From NCBI RefSeq assembly GCF_014192515.1, contig NZ_JACHYB010000001.1:248001-312000 (forward strand): 64,000 bases of DNA, in the 5' to 3' direction. The notes beneath the pieces were generated by a model. That model had not been told where the DNA came from. It did no database searches and saw only the letters and a program-made list of their open reading frames with translations. The translations under genes and the position numbers were made by a program. Position 1 is the stretch's first letter. The number at the start of each line of letters is the position of its first letter. Positions 19,979-28,549 of this stretch are shown here, piece after piece. The DNA comes from Microbacter margulisiae (lineage in GTDB: Bacteria > Bacteroidota > Bacteroidia > Bacteroidales > Paludibacteraceae).

Positions 19979-20539
19979 TCATATTTCATCGAGGGGTTTG
20001 CGTCTGTGTTCACCAAGCTGCTTAAAGTAGGAAGGAGTAAAGCCGGTGACTTTTTTAAACTGCCCCGAAAGGTGAGCTACGCTACTGTAACCCATTTCGA
20101 AAGCAATCTCGCTCAATGATTTTTCATCATAGACCAGGAGTTCTTTGACGCGTTCGATTTTGAGATTGATCAGATGTTTTTCAATCGTTGTTCCTTCGAC
20201 GGAAGAATAGAGGGAGCTAAGATAGTTGTAGCTATGGTTGAGGTGATTGGATAAATAGTCGGAAAAACTTTCTTTTTGCTCTTCATGTGCGTTGTAAACA
20301 TAATCGATGGAGCGCTTTTTTATCTGTTCGATGAGGCGGCTTTTAGCATCATTTATGATTTCAAACCCGACTTCGTTGAGTTGTTTTTGAATGTGATCCA
20401 AAGCGTTGTCATCCAGAGGTGTTTCTACCTGCACTATTCCCATTTTTACTACTGCATCGGCAATCCCGGCATCTTTAAATATTTGTGAGACGACGATTTT
20501 ACATCTGTGACACACCATGTTTTTTATATAGACATCCAT
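19979..20539 (-). CDS. AraC-family regulator with N-terminal HMA-like copper-sensor domain
   Basis: The 186-aa protein starts like a small HMA fold: YIKNMVCHRCKIVV (M8-x-C10-x-x-C13), then VQVETPLDDNALDHIQKQLNEVGFEI. The second half is an AraC/XylS HTH pair (LINLKIERVKELLVYDEKSLSEIAFEMGYSSVAHLSGQFKK, then GFTPSYFKQL). It looks like a one-component regulator that binds Cu(I) through the MxCxxC loop and controls the adjoining operon on the same strand. The gap to the SHOCT gene is 142 bp and holds a promoter. Its copper ligand is inferred, not shown. Confidence 0.85.
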   Translation of the reverse strand: MDVYIKNMVCHRCKIVVSQIFKDAGIADAVVKMGIVQVETPLDDNALDHIQKQLNEVGFEIINDAKSRLIEQIKKRSIDYVYNAHEEQKESFSDYLSNHLNHSYNYLSSLYSSVEGTTIEKHLINLKIERVKELLVYDEKSLSEIAFEMGYSSVAHLSGQFKKVTGFTPSYFKQLGEHRRKPLDEI

Positions 20540-20761
20540 ATAATGAGCTGCTATTACTTGCGTATTACGGTTTTATGAAAGAGTCAATTATGATTTCCGT
20601 ATAAAGATAGGTTTATTGTGCAGCAGATTCCAAATTTTGCAATGATTATTGCGCTTTTTCATGATGTATTTGCAGGTTGTGAAATGGGAGAAAGGATCGT
20701 GGAAAGGAAAGGAACATAAAAAAGCGCCATGAACCAATTACTTTGTGCATGGCGCTTAATG

Positions 20762-20836
20762 TGAGGCATACTGGATTCGAACCAGTGACCTCTTGCCTGT
20801 CAAGCAAACGCTCTAAACCAGCTGAGCTAATACCTC
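20762..20836 (-). tRNA. tRNA-Val (anticodon GAC)
   Basis: The minus strand folds as a complete cloverleaf: acceptor GAGGTAT/ATGCCTC, D stem GCTC/GAGC, anticodon stem TTTGC/GCAAG with loop TTGACAG, and T arm ACTGG-TTCGAAT-CCAGT. The anticodon GAC decodes GUC valine. Discriminator is A, and CCA is not encoded. Confidence 0.93.
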
Positions 20837-20885
20837 TTACAGAAGACAAAATACCGCCTCATGTAAGAGACGGTTATTTAATCAG

Positions 20886-20961
20886 TCGGGGTGACTGGAT
20901 TCGAACCAGCGACCACACGCCCCCCAGACGCGTACTCTAAACCGGACTGAGCTACACCCCG
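20886..20961 (-). tRNA. tRNA-Pro (anticodon GGG)
   Basis: The minus strand gives acceptor CGGGGTG/CACCCCG with the C1-G72 pair typical of tRNA-Pro, anticodon stem CGCGT/GCGTG with loop CTGGGGG, and T arm GCTGG-TTCGAAT-CCAGT. The anticodon GGG decodes CCC. It lies 49 bp upstream of tRNA-Val on the same strand, so the two are probably one transcript. CCA is not encoded. Confidence 0.93.
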
Positions 20962-21075
20962 TTTTTTTGCAGCGCAAAAGTAATACTTTTTTTGGGTTCT
21001 CCCAATAGGTGAGCCAGAAACTCTTCCTCCGAGAACTATTTTTCCACAGCTATTGTTTTTGCCTTCGCGATTTTG

Positions 21076-21083
21076 TATATTTG
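21076..21083 (+). promoter_or_regulatory. TATATTTG -7 box of tpx
   Basis: TATATTTG lies 41 bp before the tpx ATG, with a TTG about 20 bp further upstream. It fits the Bacteroidota promoter pattern. Confidence 0.5.
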
Positions 21084-21124
21084 TATGCGACACAAGAAAT
21101 AATTAATGATTTTAATAACAACGT

Positions 21125-21625
21125 ATGGCAACAGTATTATTCGGAGGTAATCCCACCCCACTTGCCGGGAAAGAAGTAAAAGTAGGTGACAAAGCGCCTG
21201 ATTTTTCAGTAGTGGCAAAAGATTTAAGTGAGAAACATTTGAGCGATTTTGATGGTAAAATAAAAATACTTTCTATTTATCCCAGTATCGATACTTCAGT
21301 ATGCGCTACCCAAAACAGAAAGTTTAATGAAGCAGCTTCATCCTTGAAAGATGATGTTGTGATTTTGTCCATTTCGATGGATTTACCTTTTGCACAAGGT
21401 CGTTTTTGTGCAGCAGAAGGTCTTGAGAAAGTGATTACGCTATCTGATCATCGTTTGGCTGATTTTGGTTTGAAATATGGTTTTTTGATTGAACCCTTAC
21501 GTCTTTTGGCGCGTGGTACGGTAGTAGTCGATAAAGATAATGTGGTTCGTTATGTTGAGTACGTTCATGAAGTGACAACCGAACCCAATTACGAAGCTGC
21601 TTTATCCGTAGCTAAATCATTGTAG
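21125..21625 (+). CDS. tpx: Thiol peroxidase (Tpx, atypical 2-Cys peroxiredoxin)
   Basis: The 166-aa protein opens VLFGGNPTPLAGKEVKVGDKAPDF. The peroxidatic cysteine is in PSIDTSVCATQ (Cys60) and the resolving cysteine in GRFCAAEGLEKV (Cys95). Length and both cysteines match Tpx, which reduces H2O2 and alkyl hydroperoxides using thioredoxin. It is monocistronic with its own -7 box. It is a standard oxidative-stress gene. Confidence 0.95.
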   Translation: MATVLFGGNPTPLAGKEVKVGDKAPDFSVVAKDLSEKHLSDFDGKIKILSIYPSIDTSVCATQNRKFNEAASSLKDDVVILSISMDLPFAQGRFCAAEGLEKVITLSDHRLADFGLKYGFLIEPLRLLARGTVVVDKDNVVRYVEYVHEVTTEPNYEAALSVAKSL

Positions 21626-21799
21626 GTAATTCTTTTTGTTTTTCTCATAAAGGAGCGTTTTTGTGCGTGGTGCATGAAAACGCTTTTTTGTTTTTTGCCT
21701 GAAAGCTGACATTTTATGAATCAATATGCAGGAATTGATTTTTTCTTCTTATATTCGCATCCTTATTGTTTAACATTACTCACTTAAAAATTTATCATT

Positions 21800-22543
21800 G
21801 TGTCTGATAGCGTTGTCATTATACCGACTTATAACGAGAAAGAAAACATAGAGGCCATTATCCGAGCTGTTTATGCGTTGTCACGGCCTTTTGATATTCT
21901 GATTATCGACGATGGTTCACCTGATGGAACGGCCAACATTGTCAAGTCGTTACAGAAATCTTTTGCTAATTCGTTATTCATGCTGGAAAGGAAAGGTAAG
22001 CAGGGGCTTGGCACTGCTTATATTGCCGGTTTCCGTTGGGCTATTGAACATAAGTACGATTATATTTTCGAAATGGATGCCGACTTTTCGCACAATCCCA
22101 ATGACCTGTTACGCTTGTATGAAGCGTGCACTGAAGACGGGGCGGATGTGGCAATCGGTTCCCGTTATGTGAACAATGTGGTCAATGTTATCAACTGGCC
22201 TATCGGGCGGGTGATTATGTCTTATTTTGCTTCCAGCTATGTCCGCATTGTCACGGGGCTAAAGATTTTTGACACGACAGCCGGTTTTAAATGCTATCGG
22301 CGCAAAGTGCTGGAAACTATTGAGCTGGATAAGATTCACTTTAAGGGATATGCTTTCCAGATTGAAATGAAATTCACAGCATACAAATGCGGATTCACCA
22401 TTAAAGAAGTGCCTATTGTGTTTGCCAATCGTGTGCTGGGTGTCTCCAAAATGAATGGAAGCATTTTCGGTGAGGCTTTCTTTGGCGTTGTTAAGCTGAA
22501 ATTAATGAGCTTCTTCCGCAAATATCCGCAAATACCCCGTTAG
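21800..22543 (+). CDS. Polyprenol-phosphate mannose synthase-like GT2 glycosyltransferase
   Basis: The 247-aa protein shows the GT-A fold of DPM1-type enzymes: VVIIPTYNEKENIEAII, LIIDDGSPDGTA, GLGTAYIAGF, FEMDADFSHNP and DVAIGSRYV. It should transfer a hexose, usually mannose from GDP-mannose, to polyprenyl phosphate at the membrane face. There is no C-terminal membrane domain, as in soluble bacterial homologues. Translation appears to start at GTG 21800; no ATG precedes the conserved start. The donor sugar is not provable here. Confidence 0.85.
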   Translation: MSDSVVIIPTYNEKENIEAIIRAVYALSRPFDILIIDDGSPDGTANIVKSLQKSFANSLFMLERKGKQGLGTAYIAGFRWAIEHKYDYIFEMDADFSHNPNDLLRLYEACTEDGADVAIGSRYVNNVVNVINWPIGRVIMSYFASSYVRIVTGLKIFDTTAGFKCYRRKVLETIELDKIHFKGYAFQIEMKFTAYKCGFTIKEVPIVFANRVLGVSKMNGSIFGEAFFGVVKLKLMSFFRKYPQIPR

Positions 22544-22557
22544 ATTGGCACTTTGCT

Positions 22558-23820
22558 TCAAATCGAGGTAATCAGTAACCAAACATTCAATCCTATCACA
22601 ATAGCAGCGATGATTCCGATAAGAATCATCGTTTGTTTTTTATTGGCATATTTCCCCATCACTTTCGAAGAAGATGTGAGGTAGAATTGGGCCAGTATAG
22701 TAATGGGGAGCTGGATGCTCAGAATCATTTGCGATAAGATGAGCGCATTCAACGGATTAGTTACTAATGTCAGCAGCAGTACGGCCCCCACAATGGAAAT
22801 CAATACGCCTAACCTTGAATGGTTATCTTTAATATCAAACGGTTCTGCAAAAAGTCCTGTAAAGATTGATCCTCCCGCCATACCTGAGGTAACAGAGGAG
22901 GCAATGCCTGAGAAGAGCAGGGCTATGGCAAAGATATTAGAGGCGCTTTTTCCCAGAAGGGGTGAGAGCAACTGGTGTGCCTGTTGCAGTTCGCTGATTT
23001 GTTCATGATGGGTGAAGAAGATAGCGGCTGCCATGATGAACATGGCAAGATTGATGCCCCATCCTGCAACCATCGAAAACAAAGTATCGAAAAACTCATA
23101 TTTGAGTAGTTTCCGAATGGAAGAATCCGTTTGTTTATGTAATTGGCGGCTCTGGATGATTTCGGAGTGGAGAAACAGATTGTGAGGCATGACTACGGCT
23201 CCCAACACACTCATGATCATCACCAGCGAACCAGTGGGAACCTGAGGAACAAAAGTATTGACGGCCACTTTGACCCATTCGATATGTACTAACGATAATT
23301 CATACACAAAAGATATACCGATGATGGATACAAAAGCAATGATCCATCTTTCGATTTTTCGGTATGAGTTAGTAAAAATAAAAAAGATGACGATGGCTGC
23401 CGACAGGATTGCACCCAGCATGATTGGAATGCCAAATAACATCTGCAACGCAATGGCGGCTCCTAACAGTTCGGCTAAAGAGGTCGACACAGAAGCTATG
23501 ACAGCAGAAATGATGACCGGTTTTGAAACTTTTGCCGGCAGGTAATAATTTACCGCTTCAGAAAGGCAAAGCCCTGTGACAATGCCCAGGTGGGCTACGT
23601 TGTGTTGTAACACAATCAACATAAAGGTACTTAACGTGATGACCCATAAAAGGGTGTATCCATATTCTGCCCCACCTGCAAAGTTTGTTGCCCAGTTGCC
23701 GGGATCAATAAAGCCAACTGTAACCAGTAGCCCCGGCCCGATATATTTGAAAATCTCGAAAGCTTTTTTTGAAGGATGATGTGACTGTTTTCTCCAGTCG
23801 TTTATTTTGAAAAAATTCAT
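22558..23820 (-). CDS. mntH: Nramp-family divalent metal (Mn/Fe) transporter MntH
   Basis: The 420-aa integral membrane protein carries the TM1 metal site VGFIDPGNWATN and the TM6 site AVVMPHNLFLHSEI. Asp, Asn, Ala and Met of these motifs coordinate Mn2+ in Nramp proteins. About 11 hydrophobic segments follow. It imports Mn2+ or Fe2+ with protons. It is divergent from the photolyase gene, across 125 bp. No recognisable MntR or Fur box was found in that gap. Confidence 0.92.
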   Translation of the reverse strand: MNFFKINDWRKQSHHPSKKAFEIFKYIGPGLLVTVGFIDPGNWATNFAGGAEYGYTLLWVITLSTFMLIVLQHNVAHLGIVTGLCLSEAVNYYLPAKVSKPVIISAVIASVSTSLAELLGAAIALQMLFGIPIMLGAILSAAIVIFFIFTNSYRKIERWIIAFVSIIGISFVYELSLVHIEWVKVAVNTFVPQVPTGSLVMIMSVLGAVVMPHNLFLHSEIIQSRQLHKQTDSSIRKLLKYEFFDTLFSMVAGWGINLAMFIMAAAIFFTHHEQISELQQAHQLLSPLLGKSASNIFAIALLFSGIASSVTSGMAGGSIFTGLFAEPFDIKDNHSRLGVLISIVGAVLLLTLVTNPLNALILSQMILSIQLPITILAQFYLTSSSKVMGKYANKKQTMILIGIIAAIVIGLNVWLLITSI

Positions 23821-23891
23821 GGAAGTATCGTTTTGTTTTTTGCAATATTACAATTTATAAGGTAAAAAGTCAAGAGATGCTTTGAATTTCT

Positions 23892-23899
23892 TATCTTTG
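23892..23899 (+). promoter_or_regulatory. TATCTTTG -7 box of photolyase gene
   Basis: The match lies 47 bp before the ATG at 23946, in the gap shared with divergent mntH. No clear -33 element. Confidence 0.42.
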
Positions 23900-23945
23900 T
23901 ATTCAATTGTATTCAGCATGAACTGAAAATCACCTGTTTAACGAT

Positions 23946-25289
23946 ATGGAAGTTGATGTCAGACGTGTCATAGTGCGAAAGGATTATCCCGGGAGAAAAG
24001 GGCTGGTTGTTTATCGAATGAGCCGTGATCAGCGCGTCGATGACAACTGGGCATTGTTGTTTGCACAACAGCTTGCTGACGTGAAGAATGAAGGCCTTGC
24101 TGTGGTTTTTACCCTCGTACCCCATTATCCAAACGCCAACAGACGCCATTTTGACTTTATGATCAGAGGCTTGAAGCAGGTGGAAAAGCATCTTGCGGCG
24201 AAAAATATTCCTTTTTTCCTGTTGATGGATGAACAGCCGATGAGCGCTTTTGCTGATTTTATCAGGGAATATGATGTTTCTGCTGTGGTTTCCGACTTTG
24301 ATCCGTTGCGGCATAAACAGGCCTGGAATAAAATGATTGACACTATTGATGCCATTGCCCATTATGAAGTGGATGCGCATAATATCGTGCCCTGTCATTT
24401 TGTTTCCCGGAAGGTTGAGTTTGGCGCTTATACGTTGCGCCCGAAAATTAAACGTCTTTTGCCTGATTTCCTGACTGAGTTCCCCGAACTTCATCCCCAG
24501 ACAGTTCAAATGAAGGCTCATCCGATAGATTGGGTGGGGATTAAAACAATGCTATCCCATTCCGAAAACGTGGAGCCGGTTAATTGGTTGCAATCAGGCG
24601 AAGAAGCAGCCAAAACGGTCTTGGATCAGTTTATTGCAACAAAGTTATCCCATTATGATGAACAACGGAATCATCCTGAAGCTGATGGGCAGTCTCATCT
24701 TTCTCCATATCTTCATTTTGGACAGATCGCTGCGCAAAGGGTAGCATTGGAGATTATCAGGAATGCACCGCCCGGTGGACAGGAAGCTTTTTTAGAAGAG
24801 TTGATTGTTCGACGCGAACTGGCAGATAACTTCTGTTATTATAATCCTTTATATGATCAGACTGGTGGATTTCCGGAATGGGCCAAAAAAGATATGGAGC
24901 TTCACCGGAATGATGTGCGGCTTTATTTGTATACCCGCGAAGAGCTTGAAAACGGAGAGACACATGACCCGCTATGGAATGCAGCTCAGCGGGAACTTAC
25001 GGTAAGAGGCAAGATGCATGGTTACCTGCGCATGTATTGGGCAAAAAAGCTGTTAGAATGGACGGCTTCGCCGGAAGAGGCATTGCAACATGCCATTTAT
25101 CTGAATGATAAGTATTCCCTTGATGGACGCGATCCGAATGGTTATGCTGGTATCGCATGGAGTATTGGCGGTGTGCATGACAGAGCCTGGTTTCCAAGGC
25201 CTGTTTTTGGTAAGATTCGATATATGAGTCTGTCGGGATGCTTTGCGAAATTCGATGTAGATCAATATATCAGAGAGCATTCCAAATAA
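23946..25289 (+). CDS. phr: Class II CPD photolyase (deoxyribodipyrimidine photo-lyase)
   Basis: This 447-aa protein has the class II photolyase order: RDQRVDDNWALLFAQQLA at the N-terminal Rossmann part, LSPYLHFGQIAAQRVAL, then the FAD-binding helical part with LIVRRELADNFCYYNP, RGKMHGYLRMYWAKKLLEW and YSLDGRDPNGYAGIAWSIGGVHDRAW. It repairs cyclobutane pyrimidine dimers using blue light. Length matches the class. Photolyase in an otherwise anaerobe-like gene set suggests some exposure to light, which is inference. Confidence 0.92.
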   Translation: MEVDVRRVIVRKDYPGRKGLVVYRMSRDQRVDDNWALLFAQQLADVKNEGLAVVFTLVPHYPNANRRHFDFMIRGLKQVEKHLAAKNIPFFLLMDEQPMSAFADFIREYDVSAVVSDFDPLRHKQAWNKMIDTIDAIAHYEVDAHNIVPCHFVSRKVEFGAYTLRPKIKRLLPDFLTEFPELHPQTVQMKAHPIDWVGIKTMLSHSENVEPVNWLQSGEEAAKTVLDQFIATKLSHYDEQRNHPEADGQSHLSPYLHFGQIAAQRVALEIIRNAPPGGQEAFLEELIVRRELADNFCYYNPLYDQTGGFPEWAKKDMELHRNDVRLYLYTREELENGETHDPLWNAAQRELTVRGKMHGYLRMYWAKKLLEWTASPEEALQHAIYLNDKYSLDGRDPNGYAGIAWSIGGVHDRAWFPRPVFGKIRYMSLSGCFAKFDVDQYIREHSK

Positions 25290-25394
25290 TCTTTTTGTAT
25301 TTGCCGATTTTTTTTGCGTGTTTGTCATCCAAAGCAGATGCCGGATACGTCTAATAAGAAACCTTTATCCATTCACTTTCTAAAACAGATGCTT

Positions 25395-26201
25395 ATGAAA
25401 TCTTTAATTCGTGCAAGCCAGTTGGTTCGCCTTTTTTTCATCATGTCCATAGGACTGATGCTGCTTTCGTGTAGTTTTATCAATGGACATACTATTGCCG
25501 GTTCGGGGAATGTTGTGAAGCAAGATCGTCAGGTAGCTTCCTTTCATCAGTTGAAAACATCTATTCCCCTCAATATTGTTCTGATTCCTTCTAATCAGTA
25601 TCGCGTTGTGGTAGAGATTGATGATAATCTGCAGCCGTATATCGCAGTGGCTAACGAAGGTTCATTGCTGGATATTTCAATGACGAAACACGTTAACTTT
25701 TCCTGGAGAGTCAAAGGTCAGGTGTTTGTCTATGTGGATTCGTTGACCGCATTGTACAATCATTCCGTTGGTAACATAACCATGTTGGACACTCTGCATG
25801 TTCCTTCGTTTAAGCTTGAGAATCACGCTGTAGGCAAGACTACGCTGAATATCGATGCCAAGTCGGTTATTATAAAAAACCATTCTGTCGGGAACACGCA
25901 ACTTGCTATAATGGCTGATTCATTGTTGTTGGAAGATCATGCTGTTGGTGAGACGGAGTTAACAGGAATATGCAATGATGCTGTTCTTCAAAATCATAGT
26001 GTGGGAAATTTTGATGCGCGGCAGTTTATCTGTCAGACGATGCATCTTACCAATAGTGCTGTTGGAAACACCAAAGTTACTGCAGAAAAAGCGTTTTATA
26101 TCTCAAATTCCGGCGTGGGTGGTCTTACGCTGTATGGCAAGGGGAATATTGTGTCTTTGCATGATAGTGGCCTTTCAAAAACGCGCCGTGCAGACAACTA
26201 A
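25395..26201 (+). CDS. DUF2807 (head GIN domain) lipoprotein
   Basis: From the ATG at 25395 the protein has a hydrophobic export segment ending LMLLSC, a lipobox. It then shows GSGNVVKQDRQVASFHQLKTSIPLNIVLIP, the entry of the head GIN domain (PF10988). The rest is a beta-helix of repeated ~19-residue turns with NHSVGN, NHAVGK, DHAVGE, NSAVGN and NSGVGG at each turn. Upstream starts at 25314 (TTG), 25338 and 25389 are possible but would lengthen the n-region. Such proteins sit on the cell surface or periplasm; their function is unknown. Confidence 0.82.
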   Translation: MKSLIRASQLVRLFFIMSIGLMLLSCSFINGHTIAGSGNVVKQDRQVASFHQLKTSIPLNIVLIPSNQYRVVVEIDDNLQPYIAVANEGSLLDISMTKHVNFSWRVKGQVFVYVDSLTALYNHSVGNITMLDTLHVPSFKLENHAVGKTTLNIDAKSVIIKNHSVGNTQLAIMADSLLLEDHAVGETELTGICNDAVLQNHSVGNFDARQFICQTMHLTNSAVGNTKVTAEKAFYISNSGVGGLTLYGKGNIVSLHDSGLSKTRRADN

Positions 26202-26533
26202 ATAATTGAATAACCAATTCAATTGACAATTGACAGTTGACAATTGTCAATTGTCAATGAAAATCTGAAGATGTGAAGATGTGAAGTTAAAGAAGATACA
26301 GGAAGTTATAAACCTCAAGCTTTCAAGCCTTCAATCTCTTTAAAGTATGCCTACTCTTCATGTAGCAGATTTAAAGTCCCCTTTAGGGGATTTAGGGGTA
26401 AATATATGAAGTTACGGGAAGAACCAACAGATTTCTTCTTGATTCTTGGCTCTTGATTCTTGGTTCTCGTCTTTACACCTTCAACTTTCAACCGTAGTTC
26501 TCTTTTGGCCTTAGCCTTTAGATTCCTGGTTCT
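26202..26533. other. Gene-free convergent gap with palindrome and degenerate repeats
   Basis: No gene is seen. The gap holds the palindrome listed separately, a GAAGATGTGAAGATGTGAAG direct repeat, a CCCCTTTAGGGG hairpin near 26380-26391, and CTTGATTCTTGG-type repeats near 26440-26465. Pieces of it recur near 33040 and 46880-46970 (AATGAAAATTTGAAG; GTTGAAAGT.GAAGGTGTAAA), so this is a patchwork of interspersed intergenic repeats. Confidence 0.55.
26222..26258. repeat. 37-bp palindrome built from TTGACAATTG units
   Basis: Outer arms ATTGACAATTGAC and GTCAATTGTCAAT pair perfectly around a short centre that is itself partly palindromic. It is placed between two convergent genes, so it may serve as a bidirectional terminator. 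Confidence 0.65.
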
Positions 26534-26989
26534 TTAAAGGCATCCTTCTTGAAACAGCAAACCGTGTTTTATCTCGAAGCCTCCACTATAGCCCCCAAAG
26601 AATCCCGATGTTTCGATCACCCGATGACACGGAACGACAATAGGGAAGGGGTTATGGCGGTTGGCATTGCCCACTGCACGGAAGGCTTTCGGATGCCCGA
26701 TTTGTTCTGCAATCTTTTTATAAGTGGACGTTTCCCCGTAAGGTATGGTTTGCAATGCCTCCCACACTTTTTGTTGAAAAGCGGTTCCTGTTTTGCGCAA
26801 AGGCAGTGAGAAGGTTTTACGTTTGCCGAGAAAATAGGCTATAAGTTGTTTAATGGCTTCATTGACGGCTGCATCTTTGGCGCCTCTGGCCGGTACTTTT
26901 TCTTCAGAAAAAGAGATTGATACAATTTCGTTGGCTTCTCCCCGGACTACAATCCATCCGACTGGAGAACAAAAACATCTGGTTGTCAT
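26534..26989 (-). CDS. ogt: Methylated-DNA-[protein]-cysteine S-methyltransferase
   Basis: The 151-aa protein has the helix-turn-helix and acceptor-site motifs of MGMT: TAFQQKVWEALQTIPYGETSTY, AVGNANRHNP and the active site IVVPCHRVI (Cys121). It removes O6-alkyl groups from guanine by self-alkylation. There is no Ada N-terminal zinc domain, so this is the Ogt type. Its ATG abuts the stop of the dihydroorotase gene, suggesting translational coupling. Confidence 0.93.
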   Translation of the reverse strand: MTTRCFCSPVGWIVVRGEANEIVSISFSEEKVPARGAKDAAVNEAIKQLIAYFLGKRKTFSLPLRKTGTAFQQKVWEALQTIPYGETSTYKKIAEQIGHPKAFRAVGNANRHNPFPIVVPCHRVIETSGFFGGYSGGFEIKHGLLFQEGCL

Positions 26990-28342
26990 TTATTTTACGT
27001 TAAATAACAACGCCTGTCCGTTTCGTTGGTCATGGACGGCGCCGTTTTCAAATTTTATTTTTCCATTGACAAAGGTATGGGTTATCCGTGCATGAAGCTG
27101 TGTGCCGGCAAAAGGCGACCATCTGCATTTCGAGAGGGTGGTTTCGTCACTGATGGTCCAGGGATTATTTGGATCAACCAGCACCATATCGGCATAGAAA
27201 CCTTTGCGGATATATCCGCGGCGATGAATCCGGAACAAAGTTGCCGGCGCATAGCACATCTTTTCAAGTACTTTTTCAATGCTCACCTGGCCGTTGCGTA
27301 CCAGTTCCAGCATTACCGGAAGGGCATACTGCACAGAAGGGATGCCCGAAGGGACATTGAAATAGCTTCCTTGTTTTTCATCCAACAGATGCGGGGCATG
27401 ATCGGTGGCGATCGTGTCTATCTTGTTACTGGCTAACGCCTGAAGCAATGCTTTCCTGTCGTTTTCAGATTTAATGGCCGGATTCGATTTGAGTCGTGCT
27501 CCCAAACGATCGTAATCGCGTTGGTCAAACCATAAATAAGGGACACAGGTTTCGGCAGTGATCTGTTTTTCTGCCAATGGTTTCGATCCGTCGAAAAGCG
27601 CCAGTTCATTTGCTGTGCTGACATGCGCTATGTGCAGCCGCGACCGGTGGCGCATGGCCATTTCGACCAATGCAGATGTTGCTTTGTAGCATGCTTCGAC
27701 CGAACGAATCATCGGATGATAGCTAAAGGGCAGTTCTTCCCCGAATTGTTCCCGGTAAGAAGCCATGTTGCGTTGAATCACTGCATCATCTTCGGCGTGT
27801 ACTACGAGCAAATGGTTGGATGAGGTCATCAGTTTTTGCACTACTTCCTTATTAACCATCATATTGCCTGTCGTGGAACCGTAATAGATCTTGATTCCCG
27901 CAAAACGTTGATTGTCGGCTTGTATTAACTCATTCAGGTTGTCGGGGGTAGCTCCCAGAAAGAAGCCAAAGTTGGTCCATGCCTTTTCAGATGCTGTTTT
28001 CCGTTTTTCTTCCAGAGCGGCTATGCTTGTGGTAGGAGGAATCGTGTTTGGCATGTCGATAAACGAAGTAACTCCGCCTGCTAAAGCGGCTTTCGATTCA
28101 GACTCAATGTCTCCTTTATGGGTTAAACCGGGATCACGGAAGTGGACATGGGAATCGATAACTCCAGGCAAAAGCCATAGATCGGAAGCGTCGATTACCT
28201 GATTTTTTTCTAAAACTGTGGGGGGGACTTCTCCTTTGAAAATTTCTGCAATAAATTCTCCTTCAATGCGTAAGGAACCTCTAAATGTGCTTTTCTCAGT
28301 AAATATTTTTGCATTGTATATGATGATACCCTGCTTGTCCAT
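26990..28342 (-). CDS. pyrC: Dihydroorotase
   Basis: This 450-aa amidohydrolase shows the metal site GVIDSHVHFRDPG (His65, His67), GGVTSFIDMPNTIPPT, AHVST and the catalytic aspartate motif DTIATDHAPHLLDEK. The residues around DMPNT and the DHAPH motif match the type I dihydroorotase of pyrimidine biosynthesis (carbamoyl aspartate to dihydroorotate). An allantoinase or hydantoinase is less likely by these motifs. It is upstream of and probably coupled to ogt. Confidence 0.87.
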   Translation of the reverse strand: MDKQGIIIYNAKIFTEKSTFRGSLRIEGEFIAEIFKGEVPPTVLEKNQVIDASDLWLLPGVIDSHVHFRDPGLTHKGDIESESKAALAGGVTSFIDMPNTIPPTTSIAALEEKRKTASEKAWTNFGFFLGATPDNLNELIQADNQRFAGIKIYYGSTTGNMMVNKEVVQKLMTSSNHLLVVHAEDDAVIQRNMASYREQFGEELPFSYHPMIRSVEACYKATSALVEMAMRHRSRLHIAHVSTANELALFDGSKPLAEKQITAETCVPYLWFDQRDYDRLGARLKSNPAIKSENDRKALLQALASNKIDTIATDHAPHLLDEKQGSYFNVPSGIPSVQYALPVMLELVRNGQVSIEKVLEKMCYAPATLFRIHRRGYIRKGFYADMVLVDPNNPWTISDETTLSKCRWSPFAGTQLHARITHTFVNGKIKFENGAVHDQRNGQALLFNVK

Positions 28343-28549
28343 TGCTTAATTGTTTGTAGTCAGTTTTTATGGTTAAAAAAATAGTGTCAATAACAGATGC
28401 ATGCAAAGCTTATTATGTATTGTTTGCGATGGTAAACGCCACAAAAATACAAAAAACTTCCATGTTGGTATCGTCTTCCGGTAAAAAATGTTTTTGCTGA
28501 AACAGAAAAGAAATGAAAACTTTTTTGAAAAGTTACGGTAGCATATAAG

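Noticed and set aside
20743..20940. Short open frames across the two tRNA genes
   Set aside because: They read through tRNA sequence (typical GFEPVTSC artefact).
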